This document shows, piece by piece, positions 35,301 to 47,300 of a stretch of DNA of 64,000 nucleotides (positions within the stretch are counted from its first letter, which is position 1; each line of letters starts with the position of its first letter). The stretch spans positions 122,030,754-122,094,753 of the forward strand of contig CP136061.1 of assembly GCA_032622095.1 (NCBI GenBank). Reading direction: 5' to 3'. A model generated the notes under the pieces. That model was not told the DNA's origin and did no database searches. It was given only the letters and a program-made list of their open reading frames with translations. The translations under genes were made by a program, and so were the position numbers. This DNA comes from Siphonodentalium dalli (taxonomy: Eukaryota; Mollusca; Scaphopoda; Gadilida; Siphonodentaliidae).

Positions 35301-38300
35301 GTTGAGTCTCGGTTTCGGTTTTTATTAATAAAAATTACTAATGTGAACAAAATCTAATTATGCTTCATCATATTACAAAGAAAACACACCAATTGTATCA
35401 CCATAACTTGTGAGGTACATGTCCTTTTATAATATTAAATTATGTATCATATTGTTACTATTACATGTATATTGTTAATGTCCATGTCGAGTGGCAGTGC
35501 TAGAATGCAAGTGAGTCTGTGTATTGTATATGACTGCAATTCAGCATCATATGATCATAAGTGTGAAATAATATAATGATCATTTATATTGGCATAAAAC
35601 TAATGTGTGTGACTAGATATATGTGTATAGTTATGATTTGAAAAATAAAATTTGAAATAAACAACAAAATGAAAACAAGTGCACCGCTGGGCGGAGGTAA
35701 CGCCCCCGACTGTACAATCAGAGAGGATTTTTCTTATTTTTGTGCAAATGCTTATTAAATGGCACTTTGTAAAGTTATGTTATTCATGAGTAAACAATCC
35801 AAAATCAAGTTATCATCTGGAAACCAAAAAAAGTAGCAGAAAACCTGAATTTTCTAAGTCCAAAAAGGGGCGTAACTCTGGAAAAAATGGGCGGACGCAG
35901 TTATGGGGAAATCTTGTCCCCCCGGCTGGTCTATTAGCATACCAAAGATCAACTGAATTGAGTTAGCGAAACCAAAGTTATGAGTTGAAACGTTCGTACG
36001 GACAATTTTTTAAGTCCAAAAAGGGGCGTAACTCTGGAAAAAATGGGCGGATGAAACCGCAGTTATGGGGAAATCTTGTCCCCCTGGCTGGTCTATTAGC
36101 ATACCATAGATCAACTGAATTGAGTTAGCGAAACCAAAGTTATGAGTTGAAACGTTCGTACGGATGGACAGACGGACAGACGGAAGGACGGACGGACGGA
36201 AGGACGGACGGAGGGCTCCACTATATACCCCCAAATCTCCATCGGAGATCGGGGGCATAATAAAACATGACTAGAATCTCTCAATCACATTATCTGGCTA
36301 TATGCCTATTACCATATTTAGGGAACATAATATTGTACACACTATACAGTATACATGCATCCAATACAAGTCACCTGAATGAGTGCTGTTTCTCAACAGT
36401 TTACCGACAAACGGTATAATTCATTCCGGCTCCGATTCCGGCATAACATTTTTAATCAACGGCGCACAAATATATTTGACGATTTAACATCCAAACAGTG
36501 ATAAAAACTAATAGGGAATGCGGGGTAACAATCATTGATACCTTTTGATATCGTATCCTCGTTATCAAATTCACCTTTCAGAGTATTTGTACGGCCTTAA
36601 TGATTAAAATAACATGAGAAATAAACTGACTTGTGACAGTTGTGTTGACTGTTGTGTTTACTACGGCGAAAATAGGTGTACACGGAAGCAACGTAATTAA
36701 TTCGTCGCGCGATTTCACCATGCGAACTCCTTTCTGCATATATTACAGGCGGCACACTTAGATTTCTTATCTTTCTTTGAAAAATATTTCCACACAGGAC
36801 TCGTTTGTTCGTCGTGTTCTGCCATGATTACAGGAAGTTGTGACAACCGAAATTACGGGTTTTCCCAACTTACCACGGTTGTCATTTCCGGTTTTTCCCG
36901 ACAACCGAAACCGAACTGATTCCACGGTTAACCGCCCATCTCTATTTAAGTGTGGTGTGGGACTTTATATTTCAATGCAATGGAGGGTTGTCTGAGGAAC
37001 ATTTACACCCTGTGCAATGTGTCTGAGGCGCATGTGATAAATCCTGCCAGTGGAGGTGTGTCTTAGGTCCTGAGGTGTATGACCAAATATTTAAGTGAGG
37101 TTTGAATTAATATCATACAAGTTATGTTATTATAAAGTCATAGAAAAGCCTTATTATGGTGTTCGTCTTGGGCCTGTTGATATGTCAATATTGTTCTCTG
37201 AGGAAGATGTGCCACCACATCTGAGAGAATAGTTACAAGAGAGCTGCATAGTTGAGTGCCTTGGAGGCATTTGTTTGTCCACATTGACAATACTTATCAT
37301 ATTATTTGTGCTACATTAACTGTTTACTTGCAATATACATGGACAGCCTTAACACAAGTATGAAGAGTAAGCATTAATGTAATTCTTAACTGTTCGGGGA
37401 AAAATAAAAAAATCCCTACCTACCTACCTGGAATTTTTTGGCACCGTAATAGGAAACAAATAAAAAAAAATTTTGGCCTTATGAATAATAAATAGAAGAT
37501 GCTTCATTTTGTTAAAGATGCATAATCCGAATTAAAGCTCCCAAATTACTATTTCTTTGGCTTCAGTGGTAAAAAATATTTGATTCTAGTCGAGGAACCC
37601 ACCCATCAAAACTCAAAGTAATCAGATATCGATTTTTGAAATCTATTATTTTTCACCACAGATACTTTGGCGGCCTGGCAAAAAGTCAACGAGAAAATGG
37701 TCTTGGACAAAAATGCAGACGAAGATGGATAATCTAAAATCAAGTGGCTTTGGATTTTAGATATTTGACAAACTGGCCAAATTTTGTTGAACAAAATGTG
37801 GATAAATAACATGTTTTGGGCAATTTTATACTTTAGTTGACTGTTAGCATTATTTTTGGGCAATTAATCGATTCTGATAACTGAAGCGGCATCAAATTTT
37901 TTTGTTGTTGTTGGAATCTGATATGGGGATCATCCAATCAGATTTAGTACCTTTAATAACTATTTGTTATACACACCTCTGGATATAGAGTATCCTCGTC
38001 CAGAACTTCTGAGCTTGCCTTGCCTGATCGCTCGTCCTTCAGTTCAATGATATATTGCATAGCCTGGAAAATAGCAAATAAATTCAATTCAGAATTACAG
38101 TAATGCCCTAAATAATCGACTCCTTAACCACAGCAGAATTATGGGTAATTTTTCAGGATTTAGTCGGAAATATGGCTTATTGCCATTCATCGGAAAGCTC
38201 TCAGTGAGAGCTTTCCGATGAAGCCATATTTTCAACTCAATGCTGAAAAATTACCCATAATTCTTATGTGGTTAAGGAGTCGATTATTTAGGGCATTACT

Positions 38301-41300
38301 GTAACCCTTCCCTGACTATAGCTTCATGAAATATTGCGAAAACCCTGTGCCAATACATTCTCTTATATATGTGAGTCTCCCATAGGGAGCCTCGCATATA
38401 TAAGAAAATACATTAGCCTAACAATATTTAACTTGACCTTGTAAGCCAGTGCATTCTCCTATATATGAGGCTCCCTATTGGAGACTCGCATATATGACAA
38501 TTCACTGGGGCATTATCTTTAATGCTGCACCAGTGCAGCTCAAGAATACCAAGTTACAGTAATGCCCTAAGTAATCGACCCCTTAACCACAGCAGAATTA
38601 TGGGTAACTTTTCAGGATTTAGTCGGTAATATGGCTTGTTGCCATTCACTAGAAAGCTCTCCCCCCGAGAGCTTTCCGATGAATGGCAACAAGCCATATT
38701 TCCGACTAAATTCTGAAAAGTTACCCATAATTCTGCTGTGGTTAAGGGGTCGATTATTTAGAGCATTACTGTATTGTCTGTGCCCTATAATGGGTTGGCA
38801 CTTTACACAATTATACACCTGCCATGTGATGATCCTGGAATTTACAGGTGTCGATGAACTCCTCTTTTTAAAACATTCCTGATGGCAAATCAACATACCA
38901 AATTTCATTCAGATCTGATAGCCTATGCCTGAATTTATATAAGTAAATCCAGTGTACCCTTTATTTTTTCTTTGAAAATAGAAGTATAACAATGACCATC
39001 TTGATTGGTAAAAGACACCCTGGTGCATTCACATTGGCAGTGTCCATCAGCAAGTTGTAATGCCATTTATGTACATGATGAGTGTGGGACCACCTAATTA
39101 TTTAACGATCAACCAAGCCTTGAAATAATGTATCTCATTTGCAGAATGAGGTCCCCAGAGGGTGAATTTAGTACTAAAAACAATTATATTCTCAGACTAT
39201 AGATACTTCCCAGAAGATGAGGCCTAAGCAGATAAGATTATATATATATACATATATAGGTACACATTAAAGCAATGTTAATTTGAGACTATAGATACTT
39301 CCCAGAAGATGATTCCCAAGCAGAATGAGGTCCCCCAGAGGGTGAATTTGGTGATATTACCCCGCTCTGCAGGATAGCGTCACTAAATTCACCTTCTGGG
39401 GACCTCATTCTTCAAATGACAGACACACTATTTCAAGGCATGCAATCAACACGTCTAGCCACTCTATTGTGTTAGATCGTATATACATGGGACCACTGAC
39501 TCAGGTCCGATGTTCTATAACATACCTTCATTCTTTCATCCTTATTGCTTCCGGATCCGTTCCATTGGTAGATTTTTAGACCAAGATCAAGAATGAATAC
39601 ATCATCAGACTTTATTCTTTCTTTGGCTAATGGGACCTGAATTGAACAAAGATAGCATATGAACGATATTATTCATATTCTTTTACATAATTATTCTGTT
39701 TAATTTCCAAATGATACAACATGTTCACAGCAACATGTTCACAGCAATTTGTTTTTTTAATTTCTTTGTTTACACACGAAGTATTATGGAGCACAAGACA
39801 AAATCTCCATGTTACGATTGTTAATACCATTATAAAAACAAACATGAGAATTTAATTTTTTTATACTAAATTAATTTATTAATGATATTTTTTTTCCACT
39901 TTGGAAAAGAGATACAATTTTTATCTACTGTGAAATAAAATAATAGAAGCTGATTGTGGGGGTCACTTTCAATTTTATATGACAATTGTGTTAAATACAC
40001 ACGCTACTTTTAAACCCCAGTGTTATTCCCTACCTGAGTGATAGAGATATTCTTCCTTGTTCCGTGGAAGTGGAAAAGACGTGGATTATATTCTTGAGCC
40101 TTGACATGGCGGAATCCACTCTCAGCACCACCATTGAGGATCCTAAAAATAAATAAAAGAAGAAAATGTGAGTTTCGTATTAAAGAAAACAGACGAAAGT
40201 AATAATTAAAATATTAACATTGATTATTCATCGCACGGACAGGGTTCACGCTGTAGGTGGCAAATGGGCAATTATATTCGAAAATGGCCCCAAAGAAAAT
40301 TTAATTTGGCCATACTTTTTGGCCAATAAGTTTCAAGGTAGTTGGCAATGACCTCTCCGATTATCATCAGATCTCCCTTAATTTGTTAACATGACGGGAG
40401 CTGCACTGGTTCAGCATTAAATACCCTGTGCCAGTGCATTCTCTTATATATGCCATATAAGAGAATTCAATGGCTTATAAGATCAAGGTAAATATTGCTA
40501 GGCCAATGCATTCTCTTATAGATATGAGGCGCCCTATGGGCAACTCGCATATTTAAGAGAATGCATTGGCACTGGGTTTACACAAAAATTCATGAAGTTC
40601 ATGTCATGAAACGGTTAACAGATAATCAGCATTTGCTCATCTGTGTATGGATGACAATTTATCAAAAGTCAAACATGCCTACTTATCAAAACGATGATTA
40701 TCTGCTAGAACGGTGTCCTTTCTTGATTTACTGTTTTGCGTTTCAAAATAAAACAATGTAGGCAAATCAGTGCTCATTTTTGTTTATATACATTACCGGC
40801 TGGACATTTCAGTTTTAACCAGTTCCCAATCCGTAAACATTTCCATTGTCACTTTTGACCAACTCAAAATTTAAACGAGAGGCAATCACGATCGGCAGAT
40901 GTTTAACCCATCCCTTGGCGATACTAAATTGTTATGATCAGAATCATAATCTTTTAATGTTGAATTATAGAGTATACTGTTATGATCTAAAGTAGTATAT
41001 GACAAAAGTACATAATAACCAGTAATAGCACATATTATTGGAATGTATGAGTCAAAATAGAAGGGTTAATATAACATCTAAAGTCTAGAGCCTGTCACCA
41101 CTATCATAGTGTAAGCAGTTCTATTCATGTTGTTGCAAATTGCCATGTGAGATATCAAAATAATATAGTTATTTATTTAATGGAAAAGGTTAAAAGACAT
41201 GGAATGGGTAAAAGGGGTTAAATCACCTATCTCTGCCCTGTTAGATCCAATGTAGTCCCATCATCCAAGGACTTAGAGAGCTCCATTGGTCTAGTTAAAT

Positions 41301-44300
41301 AAATTAACATGGCTAAGTTGTGGTTAAAAAGATAGCTAAATCAATTTATCCAATAATGAACTGATCTGTGTCTCTTATATAGAGCTAACATATGAGGGCT
41401 ATAAATAAATCTCAATAACCCTATTGTCTTTTATCTCATCTCTCTCACAGAGAAGCAGGTATTCATTAATTGTAAGTTACTTGGATTTTAATCTGGATAA
41501 TTCTTAGTTGAAAAATGGCCATATCTCTGGTATAACAAATTGGATCTAACCCATATTCAAACTCGTTCTGTGTTTTGAGTTGAGAAACTCACATACCAAA
41601 TTTGGTTCCTATCAGATGAAACGAGAGGCCGATCGTGAGGCCGATCACGATCGGCAGATGTTTAACCCATACCTTGGCGCTAGCGATTAGCTATAACTGA
41701 GAATTGGTCATATCTGGTCAAAGATATGATCACAGTAAAAAAAATACATATATGAGTACCTAACTTAAAATCAAAAGCTAAAATAATTTGTCTTAAGAAG
41801 GGGTTAAAGTAATTTGGGTGGGGGAGAAGTCGTTTTAAATCTCATAACTACATCCCTATTCACACAAGGACCTCTCACTGTGAGATCCAATTGTTTAGCC
41901 ATTAATCAATTTGACAGATAGGATAAACAATTATCCAGCCAGCAGGTTGTTCATCTTTACCTTCATACAACCACCTCCTAGAGCTACATGTATGTAACAT
42001 ATGTTATCACTCAATTAATAACAGATTTCGCTTGGAATGACATCTATTAAAGGTATTCTCATATACTATGGATATTGGATGTTCACATGACAATTTATTG
42101 ATATCATTATATTACATGCAACTATTGCAATAAAATCTTCACATTTTCAATACAGGACTTCACAACTAATTAATGAAATACAACTAAAACAAATTACATT
42201 TAGTGTCAATGACAAATTTTGTTTTTAATTAAATTTTGTTTTTATTATTATAAAAGTTTTTAAATATTTGTTTATGTTAAATTAAGCGAGGAAATTCAAT
42301 CTAAAAAAAATATGAAAAATCAAAATTTCAAATTTAAAAAAAAAGAAGGGTCATACCTCCTTTAAAATAAATTGGATCGAACCCATATTCAAACTCGAAC
42401 TGTATTTTGGGATGAGAAACCTATATACAATATTTGGTTCTGATCAAATAGAAATTGTTAGAGTTATCGCATTATGCCTAAAGTGTCTACAAACTGACAG
42501 ACAGACGGATGGACAGACGAGTGGTCAATCCGGACATTGACACTATGTGTAACATACCATACTATGGTATAGGTACACATAAAAAGTTTTATCTCATGCA
42601 GAGTACAGAAAAAATACATCAAACCTGGTGTGCCCCTTTAATATTTCAATTCACATTTGTAACCAATTGAAATCAATGTCGAAAAAGCTTTCCATTAATA
42701 TATAGATAAAACAAACTAGACCTACATTTCTAAGTGTTATGAACAATTATTTTGTTCCCATAGACTGATACAGAGCTCTCAAGTTTTTAAAAGTTTGAAA
42801 ACCAAAGTTGTCTTCCCATGCAACCAACAAAATTCCAATGGTAATGCTATCAAACAATGAAACCAGATTATGCCTTTAAGATGAAATTTAAATAACCATG
42901 CATATATTCCACCTTTAGATGATATGACCAGAGGAACTTAGCTCTATAAAGTATATGTGATAAAGCCAACACATCACCTAGCAGTTAATTAACTCAATAC
43001 AAGAGAGAGAAACTTAATGGCATTGTAACTCGATACTATATCTGTGTCTTCACAGCATTGCGAAGGTGATTTATTAGATACTATCTAGACAGTGCCACCT
43101 GTGTATCTTTGATATATATCAGTGATGAATAAAATAATCAAAGGGCCGGATCAAACCCAAAATCGAACTTGATCTGTATTTTGAGTTGAGAAACTCACAT
43201 ACAAAATTTAGTTCCTATCAGTTGAAAAATTATTGATTTATCGAAGTGTTCATGAATTCTATATCAAAGGGCCATAACTCCTTTAAAAACAATCGGATCA
43301 AACCCATATTCGAACTTGATCTGTATTTTGGTCCGATAAACTCGCATACCAAATTTGATTCTGATCAGATAAAAAAAATTTGAGTTGTGGTAGCATGCAT
43401 GAATTCTAAGTCGAAAAAGGGCCATAACTCTGTAAACTCGGATCAAAAACTCGGATCGAACCCATATTCGAACTCGATCTGTATTTGGTGCTGACAAATT
43501 CATATACAAAATTTGGTTCCGATCAGATAGAAAATATTTCAGTTATCGCACCATGCGTAAAGTGTCTACAGACAGACAGACAGACAGACGGACGGACAGA
43601 CGGACGGACTAACGACGAGTGGTCAATCTGGACAATGACACTATGTTTACCATACTATGGTATGGGTAAACATAAAAATGGTTGATTTATCGAAGCATGT
43701 GTCAATTATATGTCAAAGGGCCATAACTCCATTAAAAAAAACTCGGATCAAACCCATATTCGGACTCGATCTGTATTGTGGGCCGAGAAACAATATTTTC
43801 CTTAAAAAGTAAAATATATATCTCCTAGAAGTATCTTGCCCACTGAACTATATGGTATATATCCCAATTAGGAGGGGTTAACTCTCCGAGTTAAAAAAAA
43901 ACGTACGGAAATTCTATGGTACATATCTTCTGTCATGTTCATGACCCGTGTAATCACGTGGTTTCTGACCCGTAGTGAAAGAATCGGCATATTTTTTATC
44001 CCCAGTAGGACATTCCTCGTGAGCGGGGTGGGTGCGAAACCCTGGGAGGGAGCTCAGCGTTCAGTGGGCAAGATACTTCTAGGAGATATATATTTTACTT
44101 TTTAAGGAAAATATTGTATCTCCGTCAAAGGTATCTTGCCCACTGAACTATATGGTAAAACATAGAATTTTCTAACAGGTGGAGGCCACGAGGAAACAAA
44201 AACACCGCTATGCATCTGAATCAAAGAACTGGATTGACCTGAGAACCTACAACATATACATACACATGCACAGACATATAGATATATATGTATATACATA

Positions 44301-47300
44301 TATATATATATACACACATGCACAATAGGACCATAAGCCAATGTAATATTCCATCCTAAACTAATACCTGTCAGCACTCACAAACGAACAAAAAGTGGCC
44401 ACTTAAGAGTTTAAGACCCCTGCAAGTAAAGTAAATAGCTTCAGAAGACCTGGAGATGGATAGTCGGATACGACATTCGCATCGGAACTTAGGGCGAATA
44501 ATGTATCAGCCGATTACTTGCCGGGAAAGGTAGGGTAACACCCCCCCCCCCCCCCGAAAGGGGAGAAGCATCAATGTTCTAAGGAAATGGAAATAGAAAA
44601 ATACCTGTTGACAAGAAATCCCCAGCCGGGTATTATAAACCCAGGGATGGCTAAATACTAATACCGCACCTAACAGGCTAACCCAGGCAGCAAAAGCCGC
44701 AAGTAATAACGAAGGCCCCCCTTAAAAACAATAGAACCCACCCCCGAACCAAATCTTGAGTGGGTTGGGCCGTGTCCCAGTACACGATGAGAGCCCGATG
44801 AAAAACCAGCTGCAAGCTCCCAAGAAAGGGCCCGACACCAACTACTTGGAGACATGCCATTGTCGATAAGGAGGAGGTATCATTGACCAATAGCCTGACC
44901 GGGAAGCGAATGGGTATTACACAGACATACGTTGCAAGGCTCAGGCCGGATGAAGAACAGGGCTCAGAATTGGAGTTTCACAGCAGAAAACTTAGTTTGA
45001 AGCCTGGAGTTCGAGATATGACCGACTAAGATGTAATAAGCCATGACATTTTTTCCCCCGATGACGTTCCCAAATATGGAAATGCCCACCCATACAGTGA
45101 AACCCAACTGACCAATCACAGGCTACTGAATCCATGACAGAAAGGCAGCCAGGAACCGAAATTCCAATATCGTTAAGGTGGAAATCCACAAAAACAAAAA
45201 TTGGACTAACGAGGCATCAGGATTGTGGCACAAGCCCAAAACCAGCAGAAACCAACGGCAGGTATGTAATGAAACTTTATGAATTGTGCCCAACACGATT
45301 CATATGCTGCCACACAGGTGCAACATTATCCTGCATTGGCAATCGCTGAGGTCAGCAAAGGACCGAGTGGGGTGCTGAACGAGACCTCATGTCAACAGTG
45401 TTCTGAAAATGAGCATATGTCAAACCATGGATAATGGACTCATAGATGTATGACTGGACAACAAAAGTGAAATCCATGTTGAGTTAGCACTGTAAGCAAC
45501 ATGAAGACAAAATATATGTCATTCGTATCTATTACGGAAACACAGCGAGGTCGGAGATTAAGCATGTATGCTTGTGTATCTCTGATTCTTGCGTCCCAAA
45601 TCGAGATGTAAATATTCACCCTATCGAGCACCCGACCCAGTCCAGAACACGTCTTAAAAAGTCAGGAAAATGAAAAGGCGAGAGTCATATACTAATCTAG
45701 TGATATGAATGACTATAGACATTCTCCAGCAAAGCCTGTGACCATGAAAGAGCTGGATGGAACATGGAAAGAAGCAACCACTTATAAAGCAAGAAGTTGA
45801 ACACATCCCAACCCGAGAACAGTAAAATGGCTGAATACCTCTCAGGATGGTCGAACCCAGGTCGCCAGTGTGCAGTCCGATGGCATAACCACCCATCTCT
45901 GACGACGTTAAGCAGGGTACAAACTGACCGGCATCACAGGGCAAGTTGCTACCCAAATGCTAACAAAAGCCATGCAACTTGTATCCTATTTTCTCATTTG
46001 ACTGTCCCAGGGTATGCCAACAGTCGTCCCGTAGTAACCGACTTGGAGTCCCTGTCAATAGTCCAGAAAGCCCACCAAATGCGGCCAATGGGTTCGATGG
46101 GTAGCCCCAACCCGCGACCTGTTTGGTGGGACTATCATCCTGAGTGCTAATTACGCCAATGAAGGGAACACTATACATCGACAAGTGACAGTGTTCTGGT
46201 CGTAAAGGTTTCTATCGCTTCCTTGGGACCCTCGAAACAAGGGAAAGCACTCTGATGTTCTGTTAAATTGTAAATGATTGTAGAACGATGCTATCAAATC
46301 ATGTCAATCGGAGGTTATTTGCTAATCAAAATTCGACATTAATTTTCTTCCTGCGCTTGGCTGCATCAGAGAACCCTGAACAACTAACTGAGCTCCCTCG
46401 TAAGCGCATGTAAAGGTGACCCGAAAGGAATGTCGAAAGCCCTTTCACCTCGTGCTGGAGCGACTGCTCGATCTGATCCTGATCTCCATCCGTCGATGGA
46501 GTGTTAACAGCACAATACACCACGACAAGCTGCATTTCTAATTGCATGTGAGGTCTGGTCATTGGGGACCCCGGAGGAATGTCCAGAGCCTGTACATCTC
46601 GGGGTGGAGCAGCAGCAGGACCGATCCCGATATCCAACCGACCGAACTGGCGATGGGAGGTTAGTAGGTACCAGTTCCCAAGCAAGCTTCCTGCTATAAT
46701 GGCGTCAGGGAATAAGATCTTTTGTTTTCATTTAAAATCAAACCCGAAGTTACTGGCAGCTGTTGGCCAGAATGCGGCCAGTAACCTGTCAGCCAAGCCC
46801 CCGGAAGTGGGGACTTATAATAAGGAGGAAACAAGCCTGTGAACTGTGATCCCATTCCAAGCCCAGCTGGGGCAGAAGGCAAGGAGGATAAACTTTCAGA
46901 TGCCAAATAATTGCGTAAATGTAACAAATCGAGAAAAAATCTCCTAATTTGAATTGAGACAAAGTAAAATGGCCATTCGACTAGTAATTTTAGCCCAAAT
47001 CTCCACACACTATGATCATAAGGCACCGGAGAGCATGGTCAGGGATCACCGAGGGTGTATCCCCCAGCCGCGCTGACCCCGAGATGACGACTTGTAGCGA
47101 TGGACGGCGTGTGTCGAGTGTTTTAGTCGAGCTCAGTGGTCACAGCCGTCCGGGGCACGTCAACAGCCAACGGTCGACCCGCAGAAGCAGATTGACGTCC
47201 CATTCGATAGTCCAGGGAGCGCACCAATGTGACTCATGGGTTCAATGGGTAGCCCCAACCCGCGCCTGTTTGGTGTGACTATCGCCCCGAGTCCTAATTA

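Larger units (their letters stand above)
35244..36944. mobile_element. hAT-like element with near-perfect 8-bp duplication and nested pearl-like element
   Basis: Terminal inverted repeats TAGAGATGGGCGGTT / AACCGCCCATCTCTA, flanked by TTTCAGTG (35236-35243) and TTTAAGTG (36945-36952), one mismatch. Repeated CGGTTTCGGTTT near both ends. It keeps a BED zinc-finger fragment (36715-36825) and is interrupted by a pearl-like element. The catalytic domain is absent. Confidence 0.85.

Noticed and set aside
38612-38908. Frames on both strands over the hairpin at 38557-38771 and the like at 13323-13538
   Set aside because: Palindromic DNA gives mirrored frames; they follow family A copies everywhere.
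43569-43610. GACA/GACG tetranucleotide tracts as independent microsatellites (also 15547, 36170, 51109, 53576)
   Set aside because: They occupy a fixed place before the 3' hairpin in every pearl-like element, so they are element parts.
45827-45900. A tRNA or 5S rRNA gene on the minus strand
   Set aside because: B-box-like word only; no complete cloverleaf and no match to the 5S internal promoter could be seen.
45797-46150. 117-codon plus-strand frame in the 4.7-kb element
   Set aside because: Covers one of the direct repeats and a tRNA-like stretch; no protein-like features.
46326-46685. 119-codon minus-strand frame in the 4.7-kb element
   Set aside because: No transposase or other motif; opposed frames of similar length exist, which fits the higher GC content.
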